A stretch of DNA of 64,000 bases, taken from the NCBI GenBank assembly GCA_024305745.1, contig JAHRBS010000004.1, positions 2,542,001 through 2,606,000 on the forward strand. Direction: 5' to 3'. Both the position numbers and the translations under genes were made by a program. How positions within the stretch are numbered: the stretch's first letter is position 1; each line of letters begins with the position of its first letter. Source of the stretch: Polyporus tsugae (taxonomy: Eukaryota > Basidiomycota > Agaricomycetes > Polyporales > Polyporaceae). Positions 44,969 to 55,660 of the stretch are shown here, piece after piece. The notes below the pieces were generated by a model, which was given only the letters and a program-made list of their open reading frames with translations, was not told where the DNA came from and searched no databases.

Positions 44969-47900
44969 CTAAGAGACCAACTTGACAAACCAACCTATCC
45001 ACCAAACGATGACGCCCGCCTGCGCAGCGAGGATGCAGAGTTCGACCAGCACAGCGCACCACTGAATTAGGAGAAGGATAACATAAACGGGAATGATGAT
45101 CCACCGCAATCCCATATGGCTGATCCACGGCAGATTGATGTGGACCGTCAGCGACCAAGCGGCGCGCATCTGGAGAATAGCGACCGAGAAGCTGAGAAAG
45201 GAAAGGAAGACCAGGCCAACCCAGTGGCGGGGCGAGCGGCGCGGGAATTGTTCGATGAGGTATCGTTTGGGCTCGCCGGTGAATTCATTACGGTACAAGG
45301 GAATGATGAGGAAGTCTTGGATGTCCTCGCCGATGACCTTGCCGTAGTTCCGCCAGAAGGGCGTAACGGTATCGAGGATAAATGTGAGGGCGTTCAAACC
45401 AATGTCCCAAAATTGTTGATAACGGTTTCGAATGTTCTCATCCAGAGCGGCGATTTGCGAAAGCTAAAAGTGCGATCAGCAAGTATCACATGCGGACGCG
45501 GTAGGGGTCGACGTACTTCCGGGTACACCAGCGACGTATGGGCCAGGGTATCATTGTATTGCTTCTTGACGTCGGCCTGTATGCCCTTGACGTGTTTCAA
45601 AACAGTCGAGACATCCTCGGCCTTGAGTGCAAGGTGTTCCCGTTGAGCAGCGAGCTTATCCAGAGCCTGCATAAGGCTCGCAACGGGGTCTTCGAATACC
45701 TTGTGTGGAGGAGTAATAGAACCACTATCGAGGAGGGAGCGTCGGTAGGCCTGGAGTGTCTCCTGCTGTTTCTGTATACGATGGTAGATGTCCTCGGCGG
45801 CCCGCCAGCCGTGTGCCCGCCGCGTTTTGCCAGTGATCGCGGATGGGTCGTGGAGGAAGGCATCCAGGACTTCGTGGGGTATCTTGGAGTGTGGTATTCC
45901 GAGGATGACCGACAAGCTCGCCTGCATGGAGTCGTACTCACGGATACTCGCGCAAACGCGCTGCAGGAGGTGGCGCATGCGGTAGTTCTGAGACAAGGTA
46001 TCGCCTAGGACCCTGCAAGCTCGTTAGTATCGGCGAGATAGACGGATGTATCCAGACACTTACTGAGCTTTGACTTCATATTCCTCACGCTCCTTGTGTT
46101 CGTCTGCCGAACGCTGATGTCTCTCCCGCGCCCGCGCGAAAATGTCATTCGACGAAGGGAGCGACCTTCTATGACGACGTCGCGGCAGAGTTGTCGGTAC
46201 CTTAGAATGGGCCTGGGCAACCTCAGGACGCGGCGTAGGTTCGGCAGGCGTAGGAAAGATCGTGCTGCTTTGGGTTGCAGTCGTGAGTACGTCCGGTGTA
46301 TCAGATTGTGCAGCATCGTTCGCTGAGGGGTTTGGGTTCAGAGTAAGAGGCGGGGAAGCGTGCAGATGAAGGCTAGCCGGCCGACTGTGCGGTCGGAACG
46401 TAGCAATCTTCTGGTGTCCAGGACGAGCACCATCCTCCGAGGCGCTATGTCCACTGTTATCCGAGATCGAGTTCCGAGCGGAGGAGAGAACTTCATCGCT
46501 GACACGGGGAGTAAGTCGTCTCCCGAAGTCCCGCAATCGCTTGCGGCTACCGTTCGGCGAGGCACCTCTAGAAAGGATGCTGTACAAGGAACTCTGCCCC
46601 GAGTCTACTCCGTTCTTCCCGTTCTTGTAGTTGTCACTACTGCGTCGAGAGTCAAGTCCGCCCGAGTCCCGACCGGATTCAGTGTGGGGTCCGAAAGACA
46701 CCGGTACATCGTACGAATACCGCTTGCGAGAGATGGCCGCCTCTAAAGAATCGCGAGGGGTGGTCCAAGAACTGGTGGTAGGGGAACGTGTGTCGGAAAC
46801 CAAAGAAGTGTGGGGCGAGGCCGGCAAAATAACCTCATTCTCGGGTATGGTATCCATGGTATGAGGACTCGACTGAGACTTGACATACTCCTCCATGACA
46901 AGGGCGGTAGGGCTCCACATCGAATGACCACCAGGAGGGGTCGTGTGCTTCTCCCAGATGTGCTTCATCCATGTGACCCGTTCCGTCTGATCTAAGCTCG
47001 TACGTACTTTAGAATCTTGTTTGTTGTACCAGCGAGCCACCTCCAATATGTTTACGGCGGGAGGAGATTGGCCTTTCGGGACCAACAACGCGTACTTGCG
47101 AGCGAGCTGGTCGCGCACGATTTCAGCTTTCCGGTGAGTTTGCGACTGCACGGTTGCCCGGATCTGTTCCAATTTGCCTGTTGATGCATGTAAGAGACTA
47201 CACATTGAACCATTCCAGGCAACTTACTAGCATACAAGGCTTCCTGCTTTTCAGCGGCGGTTTTATTGGCAGAGAACGAGGTCTGCTCTTTCGATTTCCG
47301 CTTGCCCCTGGAGAGCGACCAACGTCGTTCTCTCCCATCGTCTGTCATAGGCGTAGTCCAATCAAGCGTAGCACCACCATCCGAAGAAGTCGGGACTGGA
47401 TGTAGGGGCATAACACCGATAGACGGACTGAAGTCGATCTCGGAGTCGCCGGACACGCGAGGTTGACGTGGGAAGAGAGGGGGTATGGCGACTTGAACAG
47501 GTAGAGATCCTGCGGAGACAGAAGATAAAGACGTAGCATCGTTGGGGGCCTCGACATGCAAGGGAGTAGGGTGGGCCTTATGACGGGCTTCGCGGCGAGC
47601 CTTGAGACGCAATGCTCGTTGAACATCCTCCAAAACACCCGGGTCTGGGATAGCAATCATGAGACGTTGGGAATAAGCGAATATACAACCAGGGACATGC
47701 CTTCTCGCGCTGAAAATCAACCGTCAGTTGACATCATAATGTCGGGCGGAAGCACTTACATAGGTCGAATTCGTCAGAAAACGTCTCGGGTATAGCAGTC
47801 GCAATACCCTTGATTATCGACTTCCTATGTTCTGCTCCCCTGCTAAAACTTGCAGTCCGTCTTGGAGATGAGCCTTGACGGGCATCCCATGCGCGTGTCT

Positions 47901-48168
47901 GGTCGAATCCATTGGAGGCATCGACAGATCTGACCCGCCGCCTCTTGTCATCCTGGAATGAAAGCGAGCCAGTTTGGTTGAGAGACTTTCGAAGAGAAGG
48001 GGGAGGCCCTAGGCCAAGAGAATGCACGTCGCCGTGTGGACCATTGTCGTTTGCAGGAGCGCATTCGACGGGGAAGTGGATGCGTGCAACCCTCTGTTGT
48101 GGAGAAGAGGGAGGCGTGATAGGTGGAGACACAGGCCGAGGAGAGGTGGACGGTCCAGCCTCTGCCAT
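44969..48168 (-). CDS. large Ser/Pro-rich protein with C-terminal membrane segments
   Basis: Not recognised. The first true ATG is at 48168 (MAEAGPSTSPRPVSPPIT). The N-terminal half is disordered and phosphosite-rich, with a conserved-looking piece IKGIATAIPETFSDEFDL, then GVLEDVQRALRLKARREARH. The middle has KLEQIRATVQSQTHRKAEIV, RDQLARKYALLVPKGQSPPA and ILEVARWYNKQDS. The C-terminal third is helical: LLQRVCASIREYDSMQASLS, HGWRAAEDIYHRIQKQQETL and LALKAEDVSTVLKHVKGIQA. Then come WVGLVFLSFLSFSVAIL and IIIPVYVILLLIQWCAVLVE with ILAAQAGVIVWWIGWFV, two or three membrane helices. The domain order suggests a membrane-anchored scaffold, perhaps endomembrane. Exon joins near 47690-47760 are uncertain. 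About 950 residues. Confidence 0.6.
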
Positions 48169-48482
48169 CAATCTCCTCCGAGAAGTTGTCCGCGAGTCCT
48201 CCTAGGTGTGCAGCCAGTTGGTGGGGATACAGAGGAGGAGGGGAGCGGGGGAGGAGGCTCCAGACAGAATCACAAGTTCGTGCTCTGTCAGGGAGCGCCC
48301 GCAGCACAGCAGCCTATGTTCGGCAGCTACGATCCAAGTGTCTGTCGTAAGTACTTAAGTACCATGTTTCCATGTTTTCATTAAGTAGATGTATGCATAC
48401 ATAGCGATATAGACATTGCAATGCACTGAGACTAAATACTAGGATGAAGCTGTTTCACAGCCGAAAGTGAGGTACAAGCTGT
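48169..48482. other. promoter of the large membrane-anchored protein gene
   Basis: About 315 bases. No distinct element seen. Confidence 0.35.
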
Positions 48483-49490
48483 TTAATACGACGGAACCAT
48501 TGAGTCGGATTTGCATCTCCTACGGCGAGACGTTTGCGAAATCAATGCACTGTCCTCCTCTCGTCTCGGGTCTACGAGAGCTGACGTGGACTCGGCTCTG
48601 GAACGCCTATACGGGTTGAATCGAGGGAGAGGTGCGAGCCTCCTCACGAAGCTCAATATCCTGCTAGCACTCGATGTGCGCCCCCTTGGCAGGGTATTTG
48701 CAGCTGGATCTGCAACAAGCGGTTGCTGAGAGGAGCGTCGGGAAAGGCTCCGGCGTATGGAAGATGAATGGGATCGTGAAGGGCGATCTCCAGTTTGGGG
48801 CTTGGGAGCCGATGAGGAGGACCGGTGGGCGTTTTCGGACGCCTCTAACAACCGAATAACCGGCCTTCGTATTGGATCAGCTGCAGTCGTATGTCCTACA
48901 AAATAGCAAGGGGTTGTCAACTACACTGTCGTGATAGGATGGCCCAGAGAAAAGGTACTAACCACCGGACGAGCCAGGCGAACGTGAGTGTATTGGGTGG
49001 TCACGACGCACCATATCCACACTGGAGTCGGTACATTCGGACAGAGAACTGGGCGCCATCGTAGGTACGCAGAGAGTCGATGTGGACAATTCTGGTGGCA
49101 ATGTCGATAAGAGATCAGACGTCCTTCGTGGCTCGCATGTGACATTGGACGTTTTCCAAGCTTCGCGCATTTGCGTCCGGTGCTTCGGTCTCGGAGCTTC
49201 GCCAGCGGTTTGCCCATCTTCCAACACGACACTACTCGATAAGCAATCGTCATCCGATGAACGAGGGGCGTACCTTCCGGAGAATGGACAGTGAAACGCC
49301 CTCGATTGTTCGCATTGGAATGGGGCCACCAATCCCTAACCACCTGCTGTTCGACATATTTTGCCTGCCGGATTGCGCGGATTCTCGCCTCAGTTGACGA
49401 CCTGACCGCAGGTTGCCTCGGTTGGTTAGCCATGGGAGGCTCATAGACCATACGCGGGCGGGGATGGATGTAGAGCGAGGGGGGAATCAT
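48483..49490 (-). CDS. basic Ser/Arg-rich protein of unknown function
   Basis: Not recognised. The ATG at 49490 gives MIPPSLYIHPRPRMVYEPPM, then a helix ARIRAIRQAKYVEQQVVRDW WP-like segment in the first exon. A middle exon is Ser/Thr-rich; two frames remain open there, so its exact reading is unsure. The last exon (from about 48897) reads TTAADPIRRPVIRLLEASEN and a long Arg/Ser tract (SSSIRRSLSRRSSQQPLVAD, SRILSFVRRLAPLPRFNPYR), ending KSDSMVPSY. No domain or membrane helix. The basic tail suggests a nuclear or membrane-surface protein, by composition only. Start and final exon are better supported than the middle. Confidence 0.45.
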
Positions 49491-50046
49491 GTTGAGTAGT
49501 TGTCGACCTGGACGTTCTGATGTGGCGCTGGTCGCCAGTTACTGGCAAGAACCGAAGGAAAAGACAGAGAAAACCAGAGGTTCAGGAGGCGGATGAAGTG
49601 GCGTTGCTGAATACTAGGGAGGTGGGTATGTGTGGGGGGAGGCTGCAGAGGCATCTAAGCGGGCGTTGCTTTATACTACACTGACTGAGCGCCCATCTCC
49701 CGCCAAAGCGCTAGTCGGATCTACCTGAATAAACAAACACTGAGCTTGTCATAGCCACCGGAGTATGAAGGGTAGAAACCTGAGGTGGCCGTGAGGTGGG
49801 CGAGAGACTAGTTAAATACTGCTGCCTTTGCTAATAACAGGGCTGCTACTTATTATGAAAGTCGTTAGTATATCATTATGGACGAGACGTGGACAGCATA
49901 CTCACTGGCAAATATCAGTGTCCGTGAGTGAAGACCCAAGCCTTTGCTATGTACAAAGTGACCATAAGCACACGTAGATGGCCGCGTCTTTGGTCAGACA
50001 TAGGGTGTTAATGAGGGGCGAGATATATCAGATTGGCATAATATGT
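49491..50046. other. promoter of the basic Ser/Arg-rich protein gene and 3' end of SURF1
   Basis: About 555 bases. It holds a TATAAA element at 49670-49675 and an AT-rich part near 49815-49905. No gene seen. Confidence 0.35.
49670..49675 (-). promoter_or_regulatory. possible TATA box of the basic Ser/Arg-rich protein gene
   Basis: TATAAA on the minus strand, about 180 bases upstream of the ATG at 49490. Position fits a promoter with a leader of about 150 bases; sequence evidence only. Confidence 0.35.
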
Positions 50047-51081
50047 CTATCGAGGTATGCGAGCCAAAGCGGTTCGCCGTTTCAGCAACAAACGGACAAA
50101 CATTACCGAAGTGAAAGCTGACAGCGAGTACCTAGTTGGCATGTCAGCACGAGCACCGAAAGTATAAAAACATGACGATCTTACCAAGTCACAATATATG
50201 ACACGTGCGAATTCCTCACGTCAACCGTTGGTGATCTACCTATGGGAAAACCGCGGGCCAATCGCGAGGATGCCTCGCCAGCATGGCCCTCTAACGGGAT
50301 GTTAAATTGGTGAGTACAGGCAGTATGATGGTGCGTACCAAAGACCTCCTCGACAAAGACGGGCTGGACGCCGACCTCCCGACCTCCTGCATAGCCAGCC
50401 ATGGCATCAATATCCGCCCAATACCACTCCCCTTTCTCCGGGTGGTTGTCAGGCGTGAAATAGTTGCGGACTTGGGCAGTACGAAGCATGCCGAGAATTT
50501 CCACCTCGCCTTGTTCGTTGGTGAGAAGTCGCTTAGCATTCTGCGCGAGTTCCTTTGTTACGAAACCACGATCGACGAGCACGGTTGACCCGTCCGAGCG
50601 GATGAAGGGAACCACAACATGATAACCGTTGGTACCATCTCGCACTCGAGGACCGAGAAGCATGATGTGCGAGGTGTCCCAGCGACCTTTCAAACCGACT
50701 TTTCGAAAGGTAAAATCTGGGAGGGCGGTAAGGCTTGGCAACAATGACATGAGCGAGGGGCAGCGCCATGGGTCTAAATGTATCGTACTTTACATGCGGT
50801 GGCAAAGGCATTGCTTCTCGTTGCAGTTTCTCCTCCAACTCATCGATGAACGCGACCTTCCACTTCAAGCGCTGCACCTGCCAGGTCCCCAGCGCGAATG
50901 TGAATATCGGTACGAGGCCGACCAAAACCATCGTTGGCGTGATCCATGGTTCCCGCTTGGCTTTGTAGCTGGTGGAAGACGTGCCTCCCGTGGCGAGCGT
51001 CCTTTTTGGCAGTGTTATATTGCGCCGTGCCGTTGGAACTGTGGGATATGCACGAGAAAAGAGACGTCCCAGACGAAGCAT
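50047..51081 (-). CDS. SHY1: cytochrome c oxidase assembly protein SURF1/SHY1
   Basis: Inner-membrane assembly factor for complex IV, acting on COX1 maturation. The ATG at 51081 gives a basic mitochondrial presequence ([20 protein letters not shown]). The first membrane helix is [20 protein letters not shown], followed by the signature [20 protein letters not shown]. The intermembrane domain includes [77 protein letters not shown] and [10 protein letters not shown]. The second helix comes after the [20 protein letters not shown] block, in which an intron splits the Trp codon. It ends with a basic tail at 50047. The helix-domain-helix plan and the [13 protein letters not shown] motifs are diagnostic. 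It shares a promoter of under 300 bases with SLA2. Confidence 0.94.
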
Positions 51082-51363
51082 TGAGAAGCGAAAGATGTTC
51101 GCTAAGACGAGGTGAGCTAGCAGCCGTGATGACAGAGAATAGAGGACAGTGGGTTGAGGCGCAGAGACTTGAGCTTGAAGCCTGTTGTGGAGCGCCGTTG
51201 GCAGTATGTCCGCAGCCGGAAGGCTATAACACCTCTACCAGCCTCGGCCACCTCCCCTCATTCCTTCCTTCCTCTCTCTCCCCTCACCCTCAGTTCGTCC
51301 AAGAAACATGTTTGTTATTCGTTCTCCAGTGAACCGGAACTAGAGTCTTACAGGGTTTGTCAG

Positions 51364-54300
51364 GTATTCGGGTTCGCGCTCACGCCAGCCCGACTATGGC
51401 ATTGATGGCGATGAGGTCCACTATCCGACTCGACCGGTGGACAAGGACAAAGCGGAGGGCGAACTTGTTGTAAACATCAAGAAGGCTACAAACCCTGAGG
51501 AGACCGCACCCAAACAGAAACACGTCCGCAGTGCGTACGCCGGTCGCTCGCGCTGTGTTGCTCCACGCTGACCTAGGCTCCAGAGTGCATCGTCTATACA
51601 TGGGATTATCATTCGTCAATATCGTTCTGGACTGGCCTTAGAGTGCAACCTATCCTGTCTGATGAGGTTCAGACATTCAAAGCCCTTATTACAGTGCATA
51701 AGGTGCTGCAAGAGGGTCATCCTGTGGTATGTCTATATGGTCGTCGTCTTATGTGTAGGGTCTGAGGGATACGACGTAGACGATCAAGGAGGCGCATGGG
51801 CAGACGGGATGGCTGGAGACTTGTGCACGGACGACGGGTAATGAGACGGCGCGAGGTGCGTGACTGTTCGTTATTGCAGTACGCGGGAGCTTTAACCGTC
51901 TTTGCAGGATACGGTCCTCTCATCAGGACATATGTACAATTCCTCTTGGCCAAGCTCCGATTTCATAGGCTTCGTCCGGAGTTCAATGGCCTATTCGAGT
52001 ACGAGGAGTACATCACGCTCAAGGGTATTGACGACCCGAATGAGGGGTGTGTACGGCTCCAAGCATATTTTCGAGCTGCACTTACGCGATATGAGCAGTT
52101 ATGAGACAATATCCGATCTCATGGGGCTTCAAGACCAGATTGATTCGTTCCAGAGGATGATCTTCGCCCACTTCCGTCATTCAGCAAGCAACGAATGCCG
52201 TATATCTGCGCTTGTGCCCCTCGTGAAGGAGAGCTGGGGAATCTACCGTTTCATTACCAGCATGCTTCGCGCAATGCATCGCCGTGAGTATACTCCTTGC
52301 TATTGTCCTAGATGGTGACTGACTTGGTCGTAGGAACAAATGACATTGAGGCTCTCGAGCCGTTACGCTCTCGCTACAGTCAGCAACACTATGCGCTCCG
52401 TAAATTCTATTATGAATGTTCCAACTTGAAGTACCTTACTGGCTTGATCAATGTCCCCAAACTTGGTCAAGTACGTTCTAACTTATCGTCGTTACTCGTC
52501 GTCACACTGACGCCCTTCGCAGGAGCCACCAAACTTGCTGGATAACGGCTCTGCTCCCGACCTCCCTGCACGTCCTACCACAGCTCCTGTCAAGACGCCC
52601 CCGCCCGCCACTCCCACTCCGGACGCGGTTAATGTTGCCGAACAAGCGCGTATGCTCAAGCAATACGAAGATCAGCAGGCAGCGCTGAGGGCAGCACGAG
52701 AAGAAGAGGAGCGTCGTCGCCAAGAGCTCGAGGAGCAACAGCGACGCGAGTTTGAGCAACGGCAAGCCGAGCAGGCCGAGAGAGAGAGGCTCGCTCAAGA
52801 GCAACTCGTGCAACAGCAGATGCAACAGCAGATGATGCAATACAGCAATCAGGCTGCTCAGCAGATGCATGACCTTGAGCGCGAGCTGCTTGCCATGCGT
52901 GGGCAGTACGAACGAGATCAGCTCATGTTGGAGCAGTACGATAGGGTCCGTTTTAGCCCTTTTTCATATTCATCTATGCGCTCATGCTTGGGATACAGAG
53001 AGTCAAGGCGTTGGAGAGCGAGCTCAGCAGCGTCTCCACGAACGTCAACTCCCAGATGATGTCCAAGGACGAGCTCATTCGCCAGCTTCAGGAGCAAGTC
53101 AACATGTGGCAGAAGAAGTACGAGGCGCTTGCCAAGTTGTACAGCCAGCTCCGTACAGAACACTTGGACATGTTGTCGAAGTTCAAGCAGATGCAGCTCA
53201 AAGCAAACTCCGCACAAGAAGCTATCGACAAGATGGAGCGCATGGAGCGTGACATCAAGGCGAAGAACCTCGAATTGGCCGACATGATTCGCGAACGCGA
53301 TCGTGCTCGTTTCGACCTGGACCGCCAGAAGTCTACACACAAGGACGAAATCGACAGGTTGCGCCGCGATATTAGCTTCGCCAACGAGCGTGCCGAAGAT
53401 GCCACTCGCTCGAAGGGCTCCGAAGTCTCGGGTGTTCTTGCCAAGTACAATCGTCAGCTCACCGAGCTCGAGGAGTCTCTGCGGGTATGTGTACCCAGAG
53501 CTCTTATGTGTCGGCCAAGCATTCATTGTTTCGTAGGCCAAGCAAATGCAAATCGACGACCTCCTCTCCAAGATTGATCACGCCAGCAGCGACATGGATC
53601 GCCTGCGCGAAGAGAAGGATCAGGAGATCTCTCTCCTTCAGGAAGGTATGGATGCTACCATTCAACAGCTCCACGATGCGCAGCAGGTATACGTGTCCCA
53701 TTCATCGATCTGCGCACGTTTTCATCATTATCACAGAACCAAGGCCTCAACGAGGAAGCGACCAATGCTCAAATAGATACATTGATCCTGGACAACAGGA
53801 AGAAGTTGAACCAGATCATAGGTATGTCGCCTCATATGCTCATGATAGGTTTCAGCTCAACGCCTGGCCAGACTCTATCTTCAACGCATGCGTGGCGAAG
53901 ATTGATGAAGCCATCTATGAGCTCGAATCACCTGCGCAAGCTGGCAACCTCAACTCTACGCCTGAATACACTCTGTCCATGATTGAGAAGGCGGTCAACA
54001 ACGCGACTGACTTCGCGACCACCTTCAACCTCTACCTCGGCGGCGAGGCGGGTGGTGATCACGTCGAAGTCATCAAGGGCGCGAACGAGCTCGCCCAGTC
54101 GCTTGCTGATGTCCTCATCAACACGAAGGGCATCACGCGTCTCGTCGAGGACGATGTCTCTGACAAGCTCATCAACGTCGCGAAGGCTGCCGGTGATACT
54201 GGCCTCAGAACCTTCCTCAACCTTCAGTCGTACAAACTCGACCTCATCGCCCAGCCGACTCAACGCAAGGAGGTCGCGATGCGGAACAACGGCGAAGTTC

Positions 54301-55109
54301 GCGGTGCGCTCTCGAAACTATCTGAGGTCGTCGACGGCCTCGTACCGAAGGGCGGCAAGGCTGGCGCGGTTGCGAAGACGAATGGCGACCTGGGCGATCT
54401 CGTCGAGCAAGAGATGTTGAGCGCTGCGCAGGCCATCGAGGCCGCTACCGCGCGTCTCGAGCAGCTCCAGTCGCGCCAGCGCGACTCCTCTCGTTACAGC
54501 GCGGTGGACGTCCAGGTCCACGACGCCATCCTCGCGTCCGCCCTCGCCATCACGAATGCGATCGCACGTCTCATCAAGGCCGCCACCGAGTCGCAGCAGG
54601 AAATCGTTGCGCAGGGGAAGGGCACGAGCACGACCCAGCAGTTCTACAAGCGCAACAACCGCTGGACGGAGGGTCTCCTCTCCGCCGCTCGCGCCGTCGC
54701 GTTCGCGACGAACCTGCTCATCGAGAGCGCCGACGGCGTCCTCTCCGGCACGCACACACTCGAGCAACTCATCGTCGCGTCGAACGAGGTGGCCGCCGCC
54801 ACCGCCCAGCTCGTCGCAGCGTCACGCGTCAAGGCGAACCTGATGTCCAAGACGCAGGAGCGCCTCGAGCTCGCGGCCAAGGCCGTTACGGAGGCGTGCA
54901 AGGCGCTCGTCAAGCAGGTCAAGGCGATTGCCGCGAAGCAGGTCCAGGAGGAAGACGTCGACTATAAGAACATGGCCGTCCTCGAGTTCAAGCGCCGCGA
55001 GATGGAGCAGCAGGTCGAGATCCTCCGTCTCGAGAAGGAGCTCAACGCCTCGCGCCACCGTCTGGGTGCGATGCGCCGTGCTGGGTATCATACGGACGAG
55101 ACGGATTAG
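51364..55109 (+). CDS. SLA2: endocytic actin adaptor SLA2/END4 (HIP1R family); first exon not located
   Basis: Links clathrin coats and PI(4,5)P2 membranes to actin at endocytic sites. The visible reading starts at an acceptor (51364) with YSGSRSRQPDYGIDGDEVHY. No in-frame ATG precedes it, so a short first exon lies upstream. The ANTH domain follows (VVNIKKATNPEETAPKQKHV, AHGQTGWLETCARTTGN, GPLIRTYVQFLLAKLRFHRL). Next are a Pro-rich linker, a long Gln/Glu/Arg coiled coil (RQELEEQQRREFEQRQAEQA and on to 53690) and the C-terminal I/LWEQ (talin/HIP1R) actin-binding region from about 53870. Its parts include DGVLSGTHTLEQLIVASNEV and KTQERLELAAKAVTEACKAL. The tail is MRRAGYHTDETD. About nine introns in the first 2.5 kb and none in the last 1.2 kb. 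Length over 1,000 residues, as expected. Confidence 0.93.
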
Positions 55110-55660
55110 GGCAGGAGCAGAGGTTCAGAGAAATGAGATTGCTGGGATACGTACTTTTGACGAACTTACGCTGGAATTCGGAGTCACTTTTGTGTATGAC
55201 TACTGTTCTGACCTTGCGCGCTGTGAGAATGCACTTCAGTCCTGGTTTGACCGTGATGTACTGGGCTCATGGATTTGATACGATGTCCGAAGCCTGCGCG
55301 AGCGGTATAGTACAGTGGCGGGCGAGTGCGAGTAGGAAATCATGACCCAGAGCAACAGCAGCAGACAACATGGAGGGAGGTGCGTGAGTAGATGACGGTG
55401 GTCAACGATTGCAAAAAATGTATGTTCTAGAAATTAAGGCGGGTACCGCCAAGTGTTTGCGATAGAGCGTTAAAGTATGTGCAAGTGGGCACCTAGAGCA
55501 AGAGCGTTGTGGGGTGTGTATCGTATGAGTAAAGAGGTATAGATACCAACGAAGGGAAGGTGGGTGAGAAACGAACGAGTGGGTGCCAAGTCACCGGCAA
55601 TAAAGAAGCGACAGCAAATGGTGAGCAAGATGCAAAGCAACAATAAGGGGTGAGGCCATG
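55110..55660. other. convergent 3' spacer between SLA2 and the Ser/Pro-rich gene
   Basis: About 550 bases between converging stop codons. No gene; AT-richer patches may serve for polyadenylation. Confidence 0.4.

Noticed and set aside
53928..54922. long minus-strand frames opposite SLA2
   Set aside because: Mirror frames caused by the strong GC codon bias of the I/LWEQ exon; the plus strand has the conserved protein.
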